From the NCBI GenBank assembly GCA_028583415.1, contig CM053269.1:52357322-52421321 (forward strand): DNA of 64,000 bases, written 5' to 3'. Positions 12,601-23,253 of the stretch are shown here, one piece after another. The notes under the pieces were generated by a model. It searched no databases, had not been told where the DNA came from, and saw only the letters and a program-made list of their open reading frames with translations. Position numbers and translations under genes: made by a program. Origin of the DNA: Protea cynaroides (Eukaryota; Streptophyta; Magnoliopsida; Proteales; Proteaceae). The number at the start of each line of letters is the position of its first letter. The first letter of the stretch is position 1.

Positions 12601-14043
12601 CTGACCAATCATCCTCTGCGTCGATAAGTCCTGAAATATACAATAGTCAGGAAAAAAAGTTACTGAACAGTGAAGAGATGAGGTTATCTAACTAACTGAA
12701 AGAAGATTGAAAGTGAATGTGGGAAGATAAAAAACATCTTGTAAGGTGATGTCCGAAGTGAGCTGATGGCTGTTGGTATGGGTAATAGGATAGGTAGAGC
12801 CATCAGGAAGAATAACCGGTTTAAAAACAGTCTGAGAAACAAGGGTGGTGGTATTGTTTTGAATGGGAGAAAAATGATGGGTGGCACCTGAATCAATAAT
12901 CCAGGTCTGTGAGTTGGAAAGAGTAGCAGAGAGACAAGATTGTGAACCTGCAAAATTTGCCGTCGCAGGAGCAGAGGACTGAAGAAGTTTCAAAAGCTGA
13001 TGATATTGGGACTGAGTAAGGGGTGGTAGAGATGGAATGGAAGAAGCAGGGGATGGAAGGTCAGATGGTGTAGTGTCAACCATGTGGACTTGAGGGGAAA
13101 CTGGAGGACGAACCATGGATGATGAGATATTGGACGGGTTAGGGATGGTAGGTCTTGGAGAACGTCGGTTGAAACCTGGTGGATAGCCATGAAGGACATA
13201 GCAAGATTCACGGTAATGACTGTGTTTATGACAATGGTCACAATAAGGTCGACGGCGACCAAAGGCATCAGGTGCAGACGATTTGGGAGTATGGTGACCA
13301 GCTGCAAGAGCCATTGAATCAGAAGAGATTACCTGCTGAGTAGAAAGACCACGGTGCTGTTCTTCTTGTAAAACCAGAGAATAAGCCTTACCGAAAGCAG
13401 GAAGAGGCTCCATTGTTAAAATTTGTGTACGAATAGTACTGTACACCTCATTGAGACCAAGTAAGAACTAAAACACCTTCTCCGATTCAATACTATCAAC
13501 AGGTTGCACATGAGCAGGACAGGTGAGAGAATGTGCACCACAATCACACGTAGGAGACTGAAGATGAGATCCAATCTCATCCCAAAGAATCTTCAGAGAA
13601 GAAAAATAATCCGAGACCGTCATAGTGTTTTGACGCAAGAGAGCAATCTGTCGCTTTAACTCATACAGGCGAGGACCATTACCACAAGCATAACGGGTCT
13701 CAAGGTCGACCCACAGATCTCTGGAAGTATCGGCGTAAAGAACACTGTCATGGAGGCTGTGGTTGAGGCTATTATATAGCCAAGACATCACCATGAGATC
13801 CGTCTAATCCCAGGCAGCAATAGCATCGACACCTTCGGTCGGACATTTGTAACTACCATCAACGAAGCCGTACTTGTTTTTAGCACCAAGCGCAACCCGC
13901 ATGGCTCGTTTCCATGTCGGATAATTGTTGCCGTCGAGACTTTTAGACACCAGAACATGTCCAGGGTTATCAGAAGGATACAGAACTGAAGGTGAGAGAG
14001 AAGAAAGAGTCGACGAACTATGAGAACTCTGAGTAAATGACAT
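9675..14043 (-). pseudogene. Copia-1 gag-pol polyprotein, interrupted
   Basis: A likely start ATG at 14043-14041 opens a frame with the copia gag N-terminus (residues SKSLDGNNYPTWKRAM). The same frame carries a zinc-knuckle-like CDHCHKHSHYRESC and the protease site DSGATHHF. It continues with the GAG-pre-integrase and integrase zinc region (WHARFGH, CEVCPLAKQ), the integrase core (CDIWGP, TDNGSEF, ERKHRHLL) and RT (KWVYKIK, YVDDIIVTG). RNase H is at the end (RSTTGYVVFYGSSPISWKTKKQ, then CDNQSALHIA). It is broken by in-frame TAG at 13804, 13465, 12688 and 10915, TGA at 10789, and a frameshift near 10045 that moves the last ~120 codons to another frame. Most stops are explained by single C-to-T or G-to-A changes. 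It is not functional as it stands. Confidence 0.9.
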
Positions 14044-14416
14044 GAATGACAAAGTGTAAAAACACAAAACACAGTAAAGGTTGTAGAAGAAAGATCTGGA
14101 GGAAGAAAAAAAAAACAGACCAAATTTGATCCAAAAAAGAACCCAAAGAGAAGCAAACAAGGAAATAACGGCCTAGATTTCGGTGCGGCGAGAAACAAGC
14201 ACGAAGCAGACCACAGATTTGACGAAGAAAGTTGCAGACGACAAATCTGGAGGAAGATTGTTTGAGCAGGATCAAGAAATCAAGATTTGGAGAAAACCCC
14301 AAATCGAAACAGAAAAAAAAAATCCCGAACTAAATCGAGGAAGAAAAATGGCAAAAAAAAAGTATCAGACAGCAACAAAGGCAAACAGCAGGAGAAATGG
14401 AGGAAACGGAAGCAAT

Positions 14417-14427
14417 CACTGATACCA
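14417..14427 (-). other. Copia-1 primer-binding site
   Basis: Read on the - strand, TGGTATCAGTG begins immediately after the 5' LTR. This matches the 3' end of plant initiator methionine tRNA, the usual copia primer. Confidence 0.85.
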
Positions 14428-14622
14428 TGTTAAGAATCGAATGCAGAGGAAAAATGAAGAAGAAACCAGAGAAGAACGGAAGGTTCTCGGACACAGAAAT
14501 TGACTAATTCTTCATTGATTAAAAAATTACATTTGAGATCTTATATACATGAAGTAAACAAAAAGAAATAAACAATCAAGTGACACGTGGCTATAATCTG
14601 CACACGTGTCCTTATCTTAACA
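14428..14622 (-). repeat. Copia-1 5' LTR
   Basis: 195 bp, TGTTAAG to CTTAACA on the + strand, partner of 9480-9674. It is followed by the AAAAG target duplication. Confidence 0.92.
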
Positions 14623-14767
14623 AAAAGAAGGACAATACATGAGGGGAGTCTTGGGAATAGTCTCATATTACGTGAGATTAATTTTTGATGCCTTATATAT
14701 GTGAGAGTTGCTCCACTTATAAGTTTGAATGTTTGAGATAGAAAATTTTTGAGATAGAAACTTAACA

Positions 14768-16405
14768 CATGTGTCCAACAAGCATGTTAATCGAGGCTTG
14801 GAAGTCAAGCTATTAAAAACATTGTCGGTGTCTTCCAGTTTTATGCACTTGAATGGATGTCCATGAAGCACTGATTTTATAGTAGAAGAATGAGAATCTC
14901 CACAAATGCTTGAAGGGTAAAGGTTCTCTTAGCGGGCGATGGAGGCTATGTTGGCACCTATTCTCTCTATCCTCTTGACACTCTCTCCTGTCACTGTTCA
15001 CAGACCGTTGTGTGCTATTGTCATTGGTGGGATCTTCACCCAGCCAACTTGGGAGAGGGTTTGAAGCATCATATGCCGAAGGGACCAGGATCGTCTGTAG
15101 TGACTGTCAAGAGGCAGTGAGATTTTGATCGCTAATAATGCATTAGGATATATGTTGATGTATTATGAGTGGTCAGGATCTTCAGACGACCGAAGAAACT
15201 TCATGGATTTCCCGACGGACAATTTCATAAGCCTAGATATTAGTGCACTTCATGGGACAAATATCTTGCCCACTTGTTTCTTTGAAAACCTGGGAGATTC
15301 CTTTGGAGGCCTAATTTTGAGTATATAAAATATAATCTGATTTTATAATTAGAGAGTGCATTTGTTTCCCCTTAATTTGACTCAATTAACCTTTATACTA
15401 ACTAAGGCTGTGTTTGGTATCATTTTTTATCCCAAAAAAAAAAATTATAATATAAGAAATAGATTTGGTATATCTATGTCTAAAAGCAATTTTTATAAAA
15501 AGAAACCAACCACAACCTAAACAATTAACCGCCTAAATCCCAATTTGGGAACACCAATAGGTAGACTATAGATTGTTAAATCGTTAATGAAGTCAAAGTT
15601 CGGATGAAGGAATCTTAAATAATTAAACCTCCAACAATTATAGTCAAAGACTAAAAACAAAGTATATGTACAAGAAAATCACAAGGAAAAGCCAGAAGAA
15701 ATTCGGTGACACAAAGAGGACAAGCCAAGATATCCTTTAGGAGATCTCAAAACAAAAAACTTCCAAGAACTCAGACATAATAAATATGAAACCAATATTA
15801 TGAAGAAGAAGAAAACCGTTGCAAAGAAATGAAAATTCAACCATTGGTGTTTTGGTCGACTGTAGTAGAAACTTCCAAGAACTCAGCCATTGGGGTTTTC
15901 AGCCAATTTTTAAGTTTCAGACAGAAAGTTACATTGTATTGAATTAATATCTACAGAGGTGCATGTTGTCCTTATATACAGGACCTAAAGAACTAAAACT
16001 AACTCCGACCAAAAAAGAAAAAAAAGGAACTAAAACTAACACAAAACTTCTCCATACAAAACAATCTCTCCTACCAAATTGAATAGCATAGCACGATTTC
16101 CCGATCCCTTAAATGGCGTCTTCCCAAACAAAAGCTCATATAGGATATGAAAAATCCACCAATCTACAGTACTGCCATGTTCTTAATGCAAGAAGGCTGG
16201 ACATAATAACCAGAATTCTTTCATGAGTGCTTCTCTGTGTTCAAGGACTTCATAAGAATTGGGCAAATACATCTTAGAGAGAGAGCAAAAACTGAAAGCA
16301 TAATATGGCTTAAGGTCTCAGTAAATGATTCCAAGCATATGAAGGTACTCTATAGCTAGGAGAATCTCTGCCACATAAAATAGTGATGTTATGTGAGGCA
16401 TCGTC
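14768..16405. other. intergenic, no gene recognised
   Basis: AT-rich, with short frames only. It holds the MITE at 15403-15522. An open frame at 15125-15328 has no recognisable similarity and is not called. Confidence 0.5.
15403..15522. mobile_element. small MITE, about 120 bp
   Basis: The left end TAAGGCTGTGTTTGGTAT pairs with the right end (AACCAACCACAACCTAAAC) as imperfect inverted repeats, with an A/T-rich interior. Ends of the type AGGCTGTGTTTGGTA are common in plant miniature elements. A related end in inverted orientation sits at 19963-19982. No clear target duplication. Confidence 0.5.
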
Positions 16406-16770
16406 TGTTGGGTTGGTGTTTTGTATTCTGTGGGGTCAACATAATTATAAGGGGTAGTATTTGTATTAGGGTATAAGTTTATTACATGTACGACATGTAC
16501 ATGGGTAAACTTATAATTGTGGTGGAATTAGGGTTTCTAGGTTTCTTTTTATATTGTCTCTGTGTGGGAAAAACTAGGTAAGGTCTGAGCAAAGGAGGAC
16601 ACTATGTCAGGTGGAGAGAATTGTAGAAAGTTTTCTTGGCAATAAAGAATCTCTGTTTCTCTATGGTGGAGGTAGGCATTCCGGTTCGGGTGCTGAACCA
16701 CAACAAATCCTATGTTGTGTGTTTGCTTAATCTTCGTCCCTTTCTCATGGTTACGCGTTCATCCCTAACA
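16406..16770 (+). repeat. Copia-4 5' LTR
   Basis: It starts TGTTGGG and ends CCCTAACA, an imperfect short inverted pair, and is followed after two bases by a TGGTATgACAG primer site at about 16773. This is a diverged form of the TGGTATCAGAG initiator-tRNA site. The partner LTR is absent from the window. Confidence 0.75.
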
Positions 16771-16877
16771 AGTGGTATGACAGTCAGGTTGAGAGATCGA
16801 TTACGGATCTAGAGGAAGGGAAGTGCGCAAGGATTTATTTGAGAAGGAAGAATTTCTTTTCTGTAGAGGATCGGAAA

Positions 16878-17145
16878 GGTACGTACGAGTTTGATTTTTT
16901 TCTGTTTCACTTTTTCAAAGTAAGTCATCATATATTGAAAAAGTAGAAATCGGTGGGAGAAAGGTGCATTGTTTCCCACGGTTTGAAAAAATAAAAATAA
17001 ATAAAAGGTACGTACGAACTCTCTTTTGTTTTATCTGTTTAGCTATTCAAAGGATTGAAAAGTTAGAAACAGTGAGTGGGTTTGCTATTTTTTTCCCACG
17101 GTTCAAGGTTTTTGAAGGGAAAAAAAAAAAGGTCGTACGATTCAG
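16878..17145 (+). repeat. tandem repeats in Copia-4 leader
   Basis: Two full units and the start of a third begin at 16878, 17007 and 17131. Each opens with GGTACGTACGA or the diverged GGTCGTACGA and contains TTGAAAA(A/G)TTAGAAA and TTCCCACGGTT. Period is 124-129 bp. They lie between primer site and gag, so they are probably transcribed leader. Confidence 0.6.
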
Positions 17146-17356
17146 TGTTCGTACGTTGTATCATCCAAAAAGAAGGGGGAAAACATAGAAGTTGTTGTTC
17201 CCAAGGGTTTTTGGGTGCTACAGTTTCATTGGAAGGCACGGATCGAGCATATTCGGTGTCCTTGGTATTGATCGGATAGTCTTGTGTAAGATCAATGGTG
17301 ATTGAAGCTCTTGGAAGTTGATGACAGGCACAGAAGGTAAAGATTGAGTTAATAGA

Positions 17357-18682
17357 ATGACAACGAAGGGTTCAAACTTCTCCATAGAACCCTTCAATGG
17401 TTATATTGATTTCACCTTATGGCAACAACGGGTGAAGAATATTCTTATGTGGGAGGGGACTGTTAAGGCTCTCAAGAAGAAATCCGATAAGCCAGAAAAG
17501 TTGACAGATGATGAGTGGCTAGAGTTGAGAGATCTAGCAAATAGTACGATTCAGTTGTTTCTAGCAGATAATACTCTTGGTGAGGTCATTGGTTTGGAGG
17601 ATCCAGAAGAAGTTTGGACGAAGTTGGAGAGCAGGTACAAATCCAAGTCGTTGACAAATCGGTTGTTTTGAAGAAATAATTATATGACTTTCGTTTGTCA
17701 GATGGAGTGAAATTTGAGATGCATATTGATGAGTTCAACAGGATTCTGACGAAGTTGTCTGCCCTTGACGTGAAGATCAAAGAGGAGGACAAGGCACTTA
17801 TCTTGTTGGCATCATTGCCTAATTCATTTGATCACATTGTGACTACACTGTTGTTTGGTAAGGATACTCTCAAACTTAACGATGTTATTGCTGCTTTGCT
17901 AATGAATGAGACACGACGAAAAAATAGTAGTGAGGGGATTTCAGATGAGGATAATGCCTTGGTTACAGTTGGTGGTTAGGGTAGAGGAACATCAAATGGG
18001 AGACAGGAATATGGCAAGAATAGGGGTCGCTCCAAGTCACAAGGTCGTAAAATAATTTGTAATTATTGCGATGAGGAAGGTCATATAAGATGGGATTGTC
18101 CAAAGCGTAAGGAGGATAAAAAGAAAAAAGAAGATAAGGAGAGTGGAGAAAAATCATATACTGCTGGTGTCACAGAAGAATGAAGTGATGAAGATCTCAT
18201 TCTCACTACTTCATCAGATACAGATACTTCAGATTGGATTTTAGATTCAGGTTGTTCGTTTCATGTGTTCAGTTAGAGAACAGTTTGCTACATATCATGA
18301 ATGTGATAAGGGTACAGTCAGAATGACAAATGATGCTGAAAGCAAGGTTGTTGGGATTGAGACTGTACGGATTCGCATGTTTGATGGGATTGTGCGAACT
18401 GTAACTGGGGTTAGACATGTGCCGGACTTAAGGAAGAATCTAATTTCATTGGGAATACTGGATGCGAGAAGCTACAAGTGTTCATCTGAAGGTGGAATTC
18501 TTAAGGTTTTTAAAGGGGTCATGATTGTGATGCAGGGACAGATGGTTGACGATCTATATAGACTTGTAGGGAGTGTTGAAACAGATGGTGCTTCTGTTGG
18601 AACTCAGGCAAGGAGTACAGATGGAAGACAGATGATGCAAGAAGTTCAAGTTATGAACAAGTGCAGATCTGAGAAGAAATGA
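17357..18682 (+). pseudogene. Copia-4 gag and protease remnant
   Basis: The ATG at 17357 opens a copia gag (residues FSIEPFNGYIDFTLWQQRVK, then EVWTKLESRYKSKSLTNRLF). It continues in another frame from about 17695 (EFNRILTKLSALDVKIKEED). A CCHC zinc knuckle CNYCDEEGHIRWDC lies at 18058-18099, and the protease site reads DWILDSGCSFH near 18235-18260. A pre-integrase-like stretch (VRHVPDLRKNLISLGILD) follows. Frameshifts or stops near 17671, 17979, 18182 and 18274 break it. This gag type, with LWQQ and the CNYC knuckle, is that of Tnt1/Tto1-like elements. Confidence 0.85.
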
Positions 18683-19982
18683 ATTTTTTTTTGCTTCTGA
18701 TTTTGTGAGTGGAAATGATCTCTCCGGTGATGCTGCAGCAGTGGGAAAGATGGAGTCGCTTCACATCATGCGGCGGTAAGCTATACGGGACATCCGGATG
18801 GAGTGTGGGCTATGCTGGATTGGGTGTAACGGTTTGGCAGAGACGGGTTTACAGAATCAACATCAACGGGTTTTCTTCAAGGTGTTTGCAGAATCCAAAC
18901 CAGGTGGAGATTGTGATATACGAACAAAGAGATCAAATCTTCGACACCCGATGACATTTTGGGCGACGATTCAACTGGAGTAGAAAATGCGGACATAGAA
19001 GAAAAAAATTCCAGAAGAGTGATGGAGAAGAAAAAATTCCAGAAAAAAAAAATCAAGATTTGAAAGAAGAACAGATGAACTGAATCTGAAATATGAAAGA
19101 AATGTGAAGAAACTGAAACGGAAAGTGAAACCGAAATATGAAACTAAACTGAAACTGAAAAACGAAAAACGAAACTGAAAGAGGAAAATGAAAAACAGAA
19201 ACAGCAAGACGGAAGTAGAAAATGTAAATGAAATTGAAAAATATCAAGAACAATTGCAGAACCTAAAACTGAAGAACATTAGGAACTGCAGACAGATCTA
19301 ATTACAAAGAAAACCAGAGACAAGAAAAAAACAGGGCAAGAAAAGAAGAACATATTTGATTTGATTACATGACAGATCTGATTGGTGAAGAACAGAGCAA
19401 GAAAAGAAGAAGTCGACGATGACATCGAAGAAGCAGGAACGACATGCTGGAATAAGAACAAGTTTCACGGCCTTTGATTCAGTCGGAGAAAACATCAGCA
19501 GGAAAGACATCTGCTGAAAACTCAAGATCTGAAGAAGAAATAACGAAGAACTCTGAGCAACAAAATAAGATCTGCGATCCGAGATCCGAGATCTGAGATC
19601 TAAGAACGGAACTAAGACAGGTAAATCACCGAACTGATGATACCGAAGACTGAACTGAAAAGACAATCGCCGGACAAATAGAACCGAACAGTCAAAACTG
19701 AATGAGCAAGTAGGAATGAACGACATATCGTTCTAACTTCTAACTTCTAACTTATAAACAATTTTACGTTTTTACCCCAAGTCGAGAACCGTTGGAGAAT
19801 TAAACCCCACGTGCAACTTGAAGTTGCACAAAACTAGATCAAAAATGATTTTTGAGAAAAATTATAAAGAGACCTCTTTTATTTTTTTCTGATAAGAAAT
19901 AGCAATAAAAAATATCACTAAACATTTACAAAAATAAAAACTTATCAGAAAAATAAAAACAAAATAATACCAAACATAGCCT
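18683..19982. other. non-coding, strongly purine-rich + strand
   Basis: From about 18980 to 19720 the + strand is mostly A and G, with many GAAACTGAAA- and AAGAAGAA-like words. The long minus-strand frames here are low-complexity F/S/L-rich artefacts of that bias. The tract ends with three copies of CTAACTT near 19730-19755. A MITE-like end (ATACCAAACATAGCCT) closes the region at 19982. It could be the leader of a minus-strand LTR element, as the Copia-1 leader is similarly purine-rich, but no LTR supports this. Confidence 0.45.
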
Positions 19983-20507
19983 AAGTGGATTTCTATTTTA
20001 TTATTTAATTATAGCGAAGAAAATTAGTATATGTTGGCATCATATATTAGAATAATACATACTGTGCATAGATCATTATCAGTCAAATGAAAAAAGAATG
20101 CATTTATGAGCGAAGAATAAGGAAGAAAATTGATTCATAAAGAATATGCATTTATGAAGGAAGATAACATTGGAAAATTTTATTTACCAATAAAAAAAAA
20201 GAATAATAGTGATTTTCTCCTTAATTATATTTAAAGTCATACTTGTCAAAACTTTTCCAACAAGAGTTCTCATTCATTTTCATCCTGCCATAAAAACCAG
20301 TTATACCTTTGCATCAGCGAGAAGACCAACAGAAAGAATAGAGAAAGGGAAGAGGTGGTGCCTAACTCCTGTTGGAAGAATGTTTTCTTCACCAATTATG
20401 TAGGTCTTGTTCATCAATTTGTAAAATCTATAATAAAACGAAAATTTTTCTGCTAAACTTGTTTTGTCACTTCTTGTTTCACATTAGTGAAATAAGATCC
20501 ATCTATA

Positions 20508-20911
20508 AGCTATGATTGGATGCAAGGGGAATTTAAAGAAATGGTAGTAAAAATTTTGAACTTAATAAATAAACTTTTGTAATCATTTCACTACATGCTA
20601 TCACACTATGTAATTTTTTTTTTTGGGGTAAAAATCACACTATAATTAACTCCAAATCATTCTCTATGTAGTTATAAATTTTCACTCTATTTTACATTCA
20701 AATCCCTTGCTTTTGAAAAGTAAAATAAAATTTACATCTAATAAATATCATAACTAAATCTAATACGAAATTATTTACCAAAAAAAAAAAATCTGGTAAG
20801 AAATTTAAATAATTTATATAATGTGTTGTGTTATAGATATAAAGCCTTTTATAGGTTTGAAAATTTTCACTTCCCTTCCCTTGAATTTTCCTCGCAACCA
20901 AACTGAGCCGT
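20508..20911. mobile_element. MITE, family M1 copy 1, about 400 bp
   Basis: The left end (GATTGGATGCAAGGGGAATTT) and right end (CTTGAATTTTCCTCGCAACC) are imperfect inverted repeats. The interior is AT-rich with no frame. Its left half is closely related to 20962-21150, and its right end to 32630-32703, which appear to be two halves of a second copy. Confidence 0.6.
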
Positions 20912-20961
20912 AATAATGTAAATGTTTACCTTAGGTTCCATTTGTTTACATAGAATATATT

Positions 20962-21150
20962 AAGGTTGTGTTTGGTTGCAAGGGAAATTCAAAGGAAGGG
21001 AAGGGAAGGGAAAATTTTAGATTTAAAAAGAAAACTTTTGTCATGATTACAACACATGCTTTCACATTACTACGTAACTAATTCCAAATCATTCTATATT
21101 TAGTTATTAACTCACACTTCACTTTGCATTAAAATCACTTGCATTACAAA
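20962..21150 (+). mobile_element. MITE family M1 copy 2, left half
   Basis: It begins with GGTTGTGTTTGGTTGCAAGG and follows the interior of copy 1, with shared blocks CAAATCATTCT and TAGTTAT. It stops near 21150, where an unrelated sequence begins. The matching right half, in the expected orientation, is at 32603-32703. Confidence 0.55.
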
Positions 21151-21154
21151 AATA

Positions 21155-21250
21155 TGGAAAATATCTACCACACCCCCTCTAATATATCTTAATCTCACCC
21201 ATCTGCCTTTGTTTGTGATAATACCCCTAACACTCACTACTTTTGAAAAT
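21155..21250 (+). repeat. left end of a presumed 11.4-kb insertion
   Basis: The block with ATATATCTTAATCTCACCC, TTTGTTTGTGATAATA and CCCCTAACAC is an inverted match of 32440-32602, which has GGGTAAGATTAAGATATACT, GACAATGTCCCTAACACCCC and related words on the opposite strand. The two blocks sit just inside the two halves of MITE M1 copy 2. This fits terminal or subterminal repeats of one element inserted into that MITE. No exact target duplication was found, so the boundary is approximate. Confidence 0.45.
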
Positions 21251-21510
21251 ATGTATCAATCAGACCCCCTTCGTTAACCGATGATGTGACACCGTTTTAA
21301 ATTCGTTAATGATAAAACTACCCCCTATATTACCCTTTGAATTTTAATAAAACTTAAAAATTTATTTATCATTTTCACAAAAGGTAAAAACAAAAAGCTA
21401 GGATTTTCATCATTTCCACTGTTTTCTCTATTTTACAATCGTCGGTGACCCTGGCTTGAGAAGACGACCAAACTCCTCACCTCCGATGCCTCTGAGTAAT
21501 AATCAACTCT

Positions 21511-21932
21511 TGTAAGATATTTTATGGGCTAAATTAATTATAAGATTAATTGGTTCAGTAGGAGTCTAGTTACAAGTAGATCGATTTAAGTATAATTAGA
21601 GATGGACCAACTTGATCCACTGTGGGACTGATCCAAGGTTGGAGCTGGTATTATAAATACTAATGGTTAGGGTCCCTACAGCCACGGTATTATTTTTTTC
21701 TCATGTTCCCATAAGTAAAGAGAAGGTCAAGGGATCCCGACAGACTGTGGAAGACTCTGATCCAAGCATCCAAACAAAGAAAACGATCGAAAATCAATCT
21801 ACAACAAGAGGTATGTGTCATATCATCTCTTTTTAATACCCATTGTATTCTAGTAATCTGTGTGGTGTGTTTGTTAGGGTTTATGAAAAATTCCATAGAA
21901 AAAATCCAAAGGGGATCTAAAAAAATCTTACA
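21511..21932 (+). repeat. 5' LTR of an unidentified LTR element
   Basis: A 422-bp unit starts TGTAAGAT and ends ATCTTACA (8-bp inverted ends). It is followed at 21933 by a primer site of the form TAGTATCAGAGC, one base off the initiator-tRNA complement. No matching 3' LTR was found in the window, so it is the 5' end of a truncated or interrupted element. Confidence 0.7.
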
Positions 21933-23253
21933 GTAGTATCAGAGCTTCTCACACAAACCTAGGATTGATGGGAAAGCATTGTAAATATTGTATGTTTGAA
22001 TGGATTGGAAAAATGAGATATTTTTCTCCCAAAATTCTTAACGAACCTGTTTAGGGTTTTCACCATTGAAAAAATTTTTGGATCATTAAAAAATAAAATA
22101 AATCAAATAGGATTGTAGGTCTCGGAGAGACGGAACCGGCGACATAAGGTGGATACCTGGAAGTAACCTGACTAGCCCTCACGAGCCGCCTGAAAAAGCA
22201 CGTGAGATCCACGCGTTGGTGGCTATTTAAAAAAAAAAAAAGAAGAAGAAAAGGAGTAGGGCTGACGTCACCTGGTCAGCCTAGTACTGGACCGAGCCGA
22301 TCTGAGCCAGTCCAGGACCGAACCTGGCCAAGACCAGCCCAACAGGGCCCAAGGGGACTCGTGAACCTGACTTAATTGCACGTGCGATTTGCACATTTGA
22401 CCCGAGACTCGACCCATTAACCAGAATGTTTGACCTGAAAACCTGCACCATGGGCCCGAATTTGTGACCAGAGAACCCGATCCAATGACCCGGGAAATGG
22501 ACCCGAAAACTCGAAAACCCGAATGGTGTGGGTTGATTGGATAGACGATTAAACCGCTGGTCTACGGTTCGATTTAAGACCAGACCGTTTGGTTCGGTCT
22601 AGACCAAAGCATTTAAAAAAGGGTTTAATTTGTGGGTTTGGTCTGCCCATAATCGAGCCCTGTCAGACCAAATCGACCCAGGCTGAACTGCCCAGAACCG
22701 GTTCAAGATGCAAGAATGCAAGTGCCGACTTTGATCGGTGATTGTGGGCTCTAGGAGCGTTGGATTTTGACTCAGTTCTTTGCGCTGTGTTCGTATTTTT
22801 GTGTTCTACAGTTTCGTACATAGTTTGACACAGTTTGGTGATTTGAAAATTTTATTTTTAAGTAAAAAGTGTCCCAAATTAGTCTGATTTGTAGTTTTCT
22901 ACTTGTTTGTCAGTTATTTTTGTACCAGATACATATAAAAAGTTATGTGTGCATGAGATTTTATTTATTGACCCACATGGTACTACAAAGTAAGATTTGG
23001 AAATATCATTGTGAAATTAGATGGAACCCACCAAAGTGGTACACCTAGTTTCATCATGATGTCTTCAAATTCAAAGTTCATGTATTTATAAATGCTTGTG
23101 TAAGAACGATGTACACCCAAAGGTGACATTGTCAAGTTTTATTCAAATTAAGGTTTGTGGGTGTCATGTGAGGATTTGATGGAATCCACCAAAGTGGTAC
23201 ACTCAGTTCTAACATGGTGGTCCTCAAACCCCAAATTTATGTATTTACATATA
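21933..23253 (+). other. non-coding interior after the 21511 LTR
   Basis: It starts with the primer site. There is then GC-richer sequence with many GACC/CCGA words (22100-22700) but no gag or pol motif. From 22990 to 23240 a diverged tandem duplication of about 150 bp is seen (TCCACCAAAGTGGTACAC-like block at about 23025 and 23185). Confidence 0.5.

Larger units (their letters stand above)
9480..14622 (-). mobile_element. Copia-1, complete Ty1/copia LTR retrotransposon (decayed coding)
   Basis: Two 195-bp direct repeats (9480-9674, 14428-14622) begin TGTTAAG and end CTTAACA. They are flanked by a perfect 5-bp duplication AAAAG (9475-9479, 14623-14627). The primer site, complementary to initiator tRNA-Met, is next to the right LTR and a G-run polypurine tract is next to the left LTR, so the element is transcribed leftward. 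Gag, protease, integrase, RT and RNase H follow in copia order. About 6 differences separate the LTRs (about 97% identity), so the insertion is fairly young. Confidence 0.95.
9291..14767 (+). mobile_element. TRIM-A, miniature LTR element split by Copia-1
   Basis: The left part (9291-9474) ends in an LTR-like end followed by a primer site TGGTATCAG at about 9425. The right part (14628-14767) has a GGGGAG purine tract and then an LTR-like unit from about 14649 ending CTTAACA at 14767. The same arrangement occurs uninterrupted at 48299-48612, which shows that Copia-1 was inserted between the two halves. No coding frame. The left unit begins with an inverted copy of its own 3' end, as in TRIM-B. 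Outer boundaries are approximate because no target duplication was found. Confidence 0.6.
16406..18682 (+). mobile_element. Copia-4, truncated Tnt1/Tto1-like copia element
   Basis: A 365-bp 5' LTR, primer site, long non-coding leader and gag-protease coding remnants lie in order on the + strand. Similarity stops shortly after the protease and pre-integrase region near 18682. No integrase, RT, RNase H or 3' LTR was found downstream, so the element is 3'-truncated or its rest was replaced. Confidence 0.8.

Noticed and set aside
18971..19726. Phe/Ser-rich minus-strand frames up to 142 codons
   Set aside because: Artefact of a purine-rich + strand; low complexity and no membrane-protein family resemblance.
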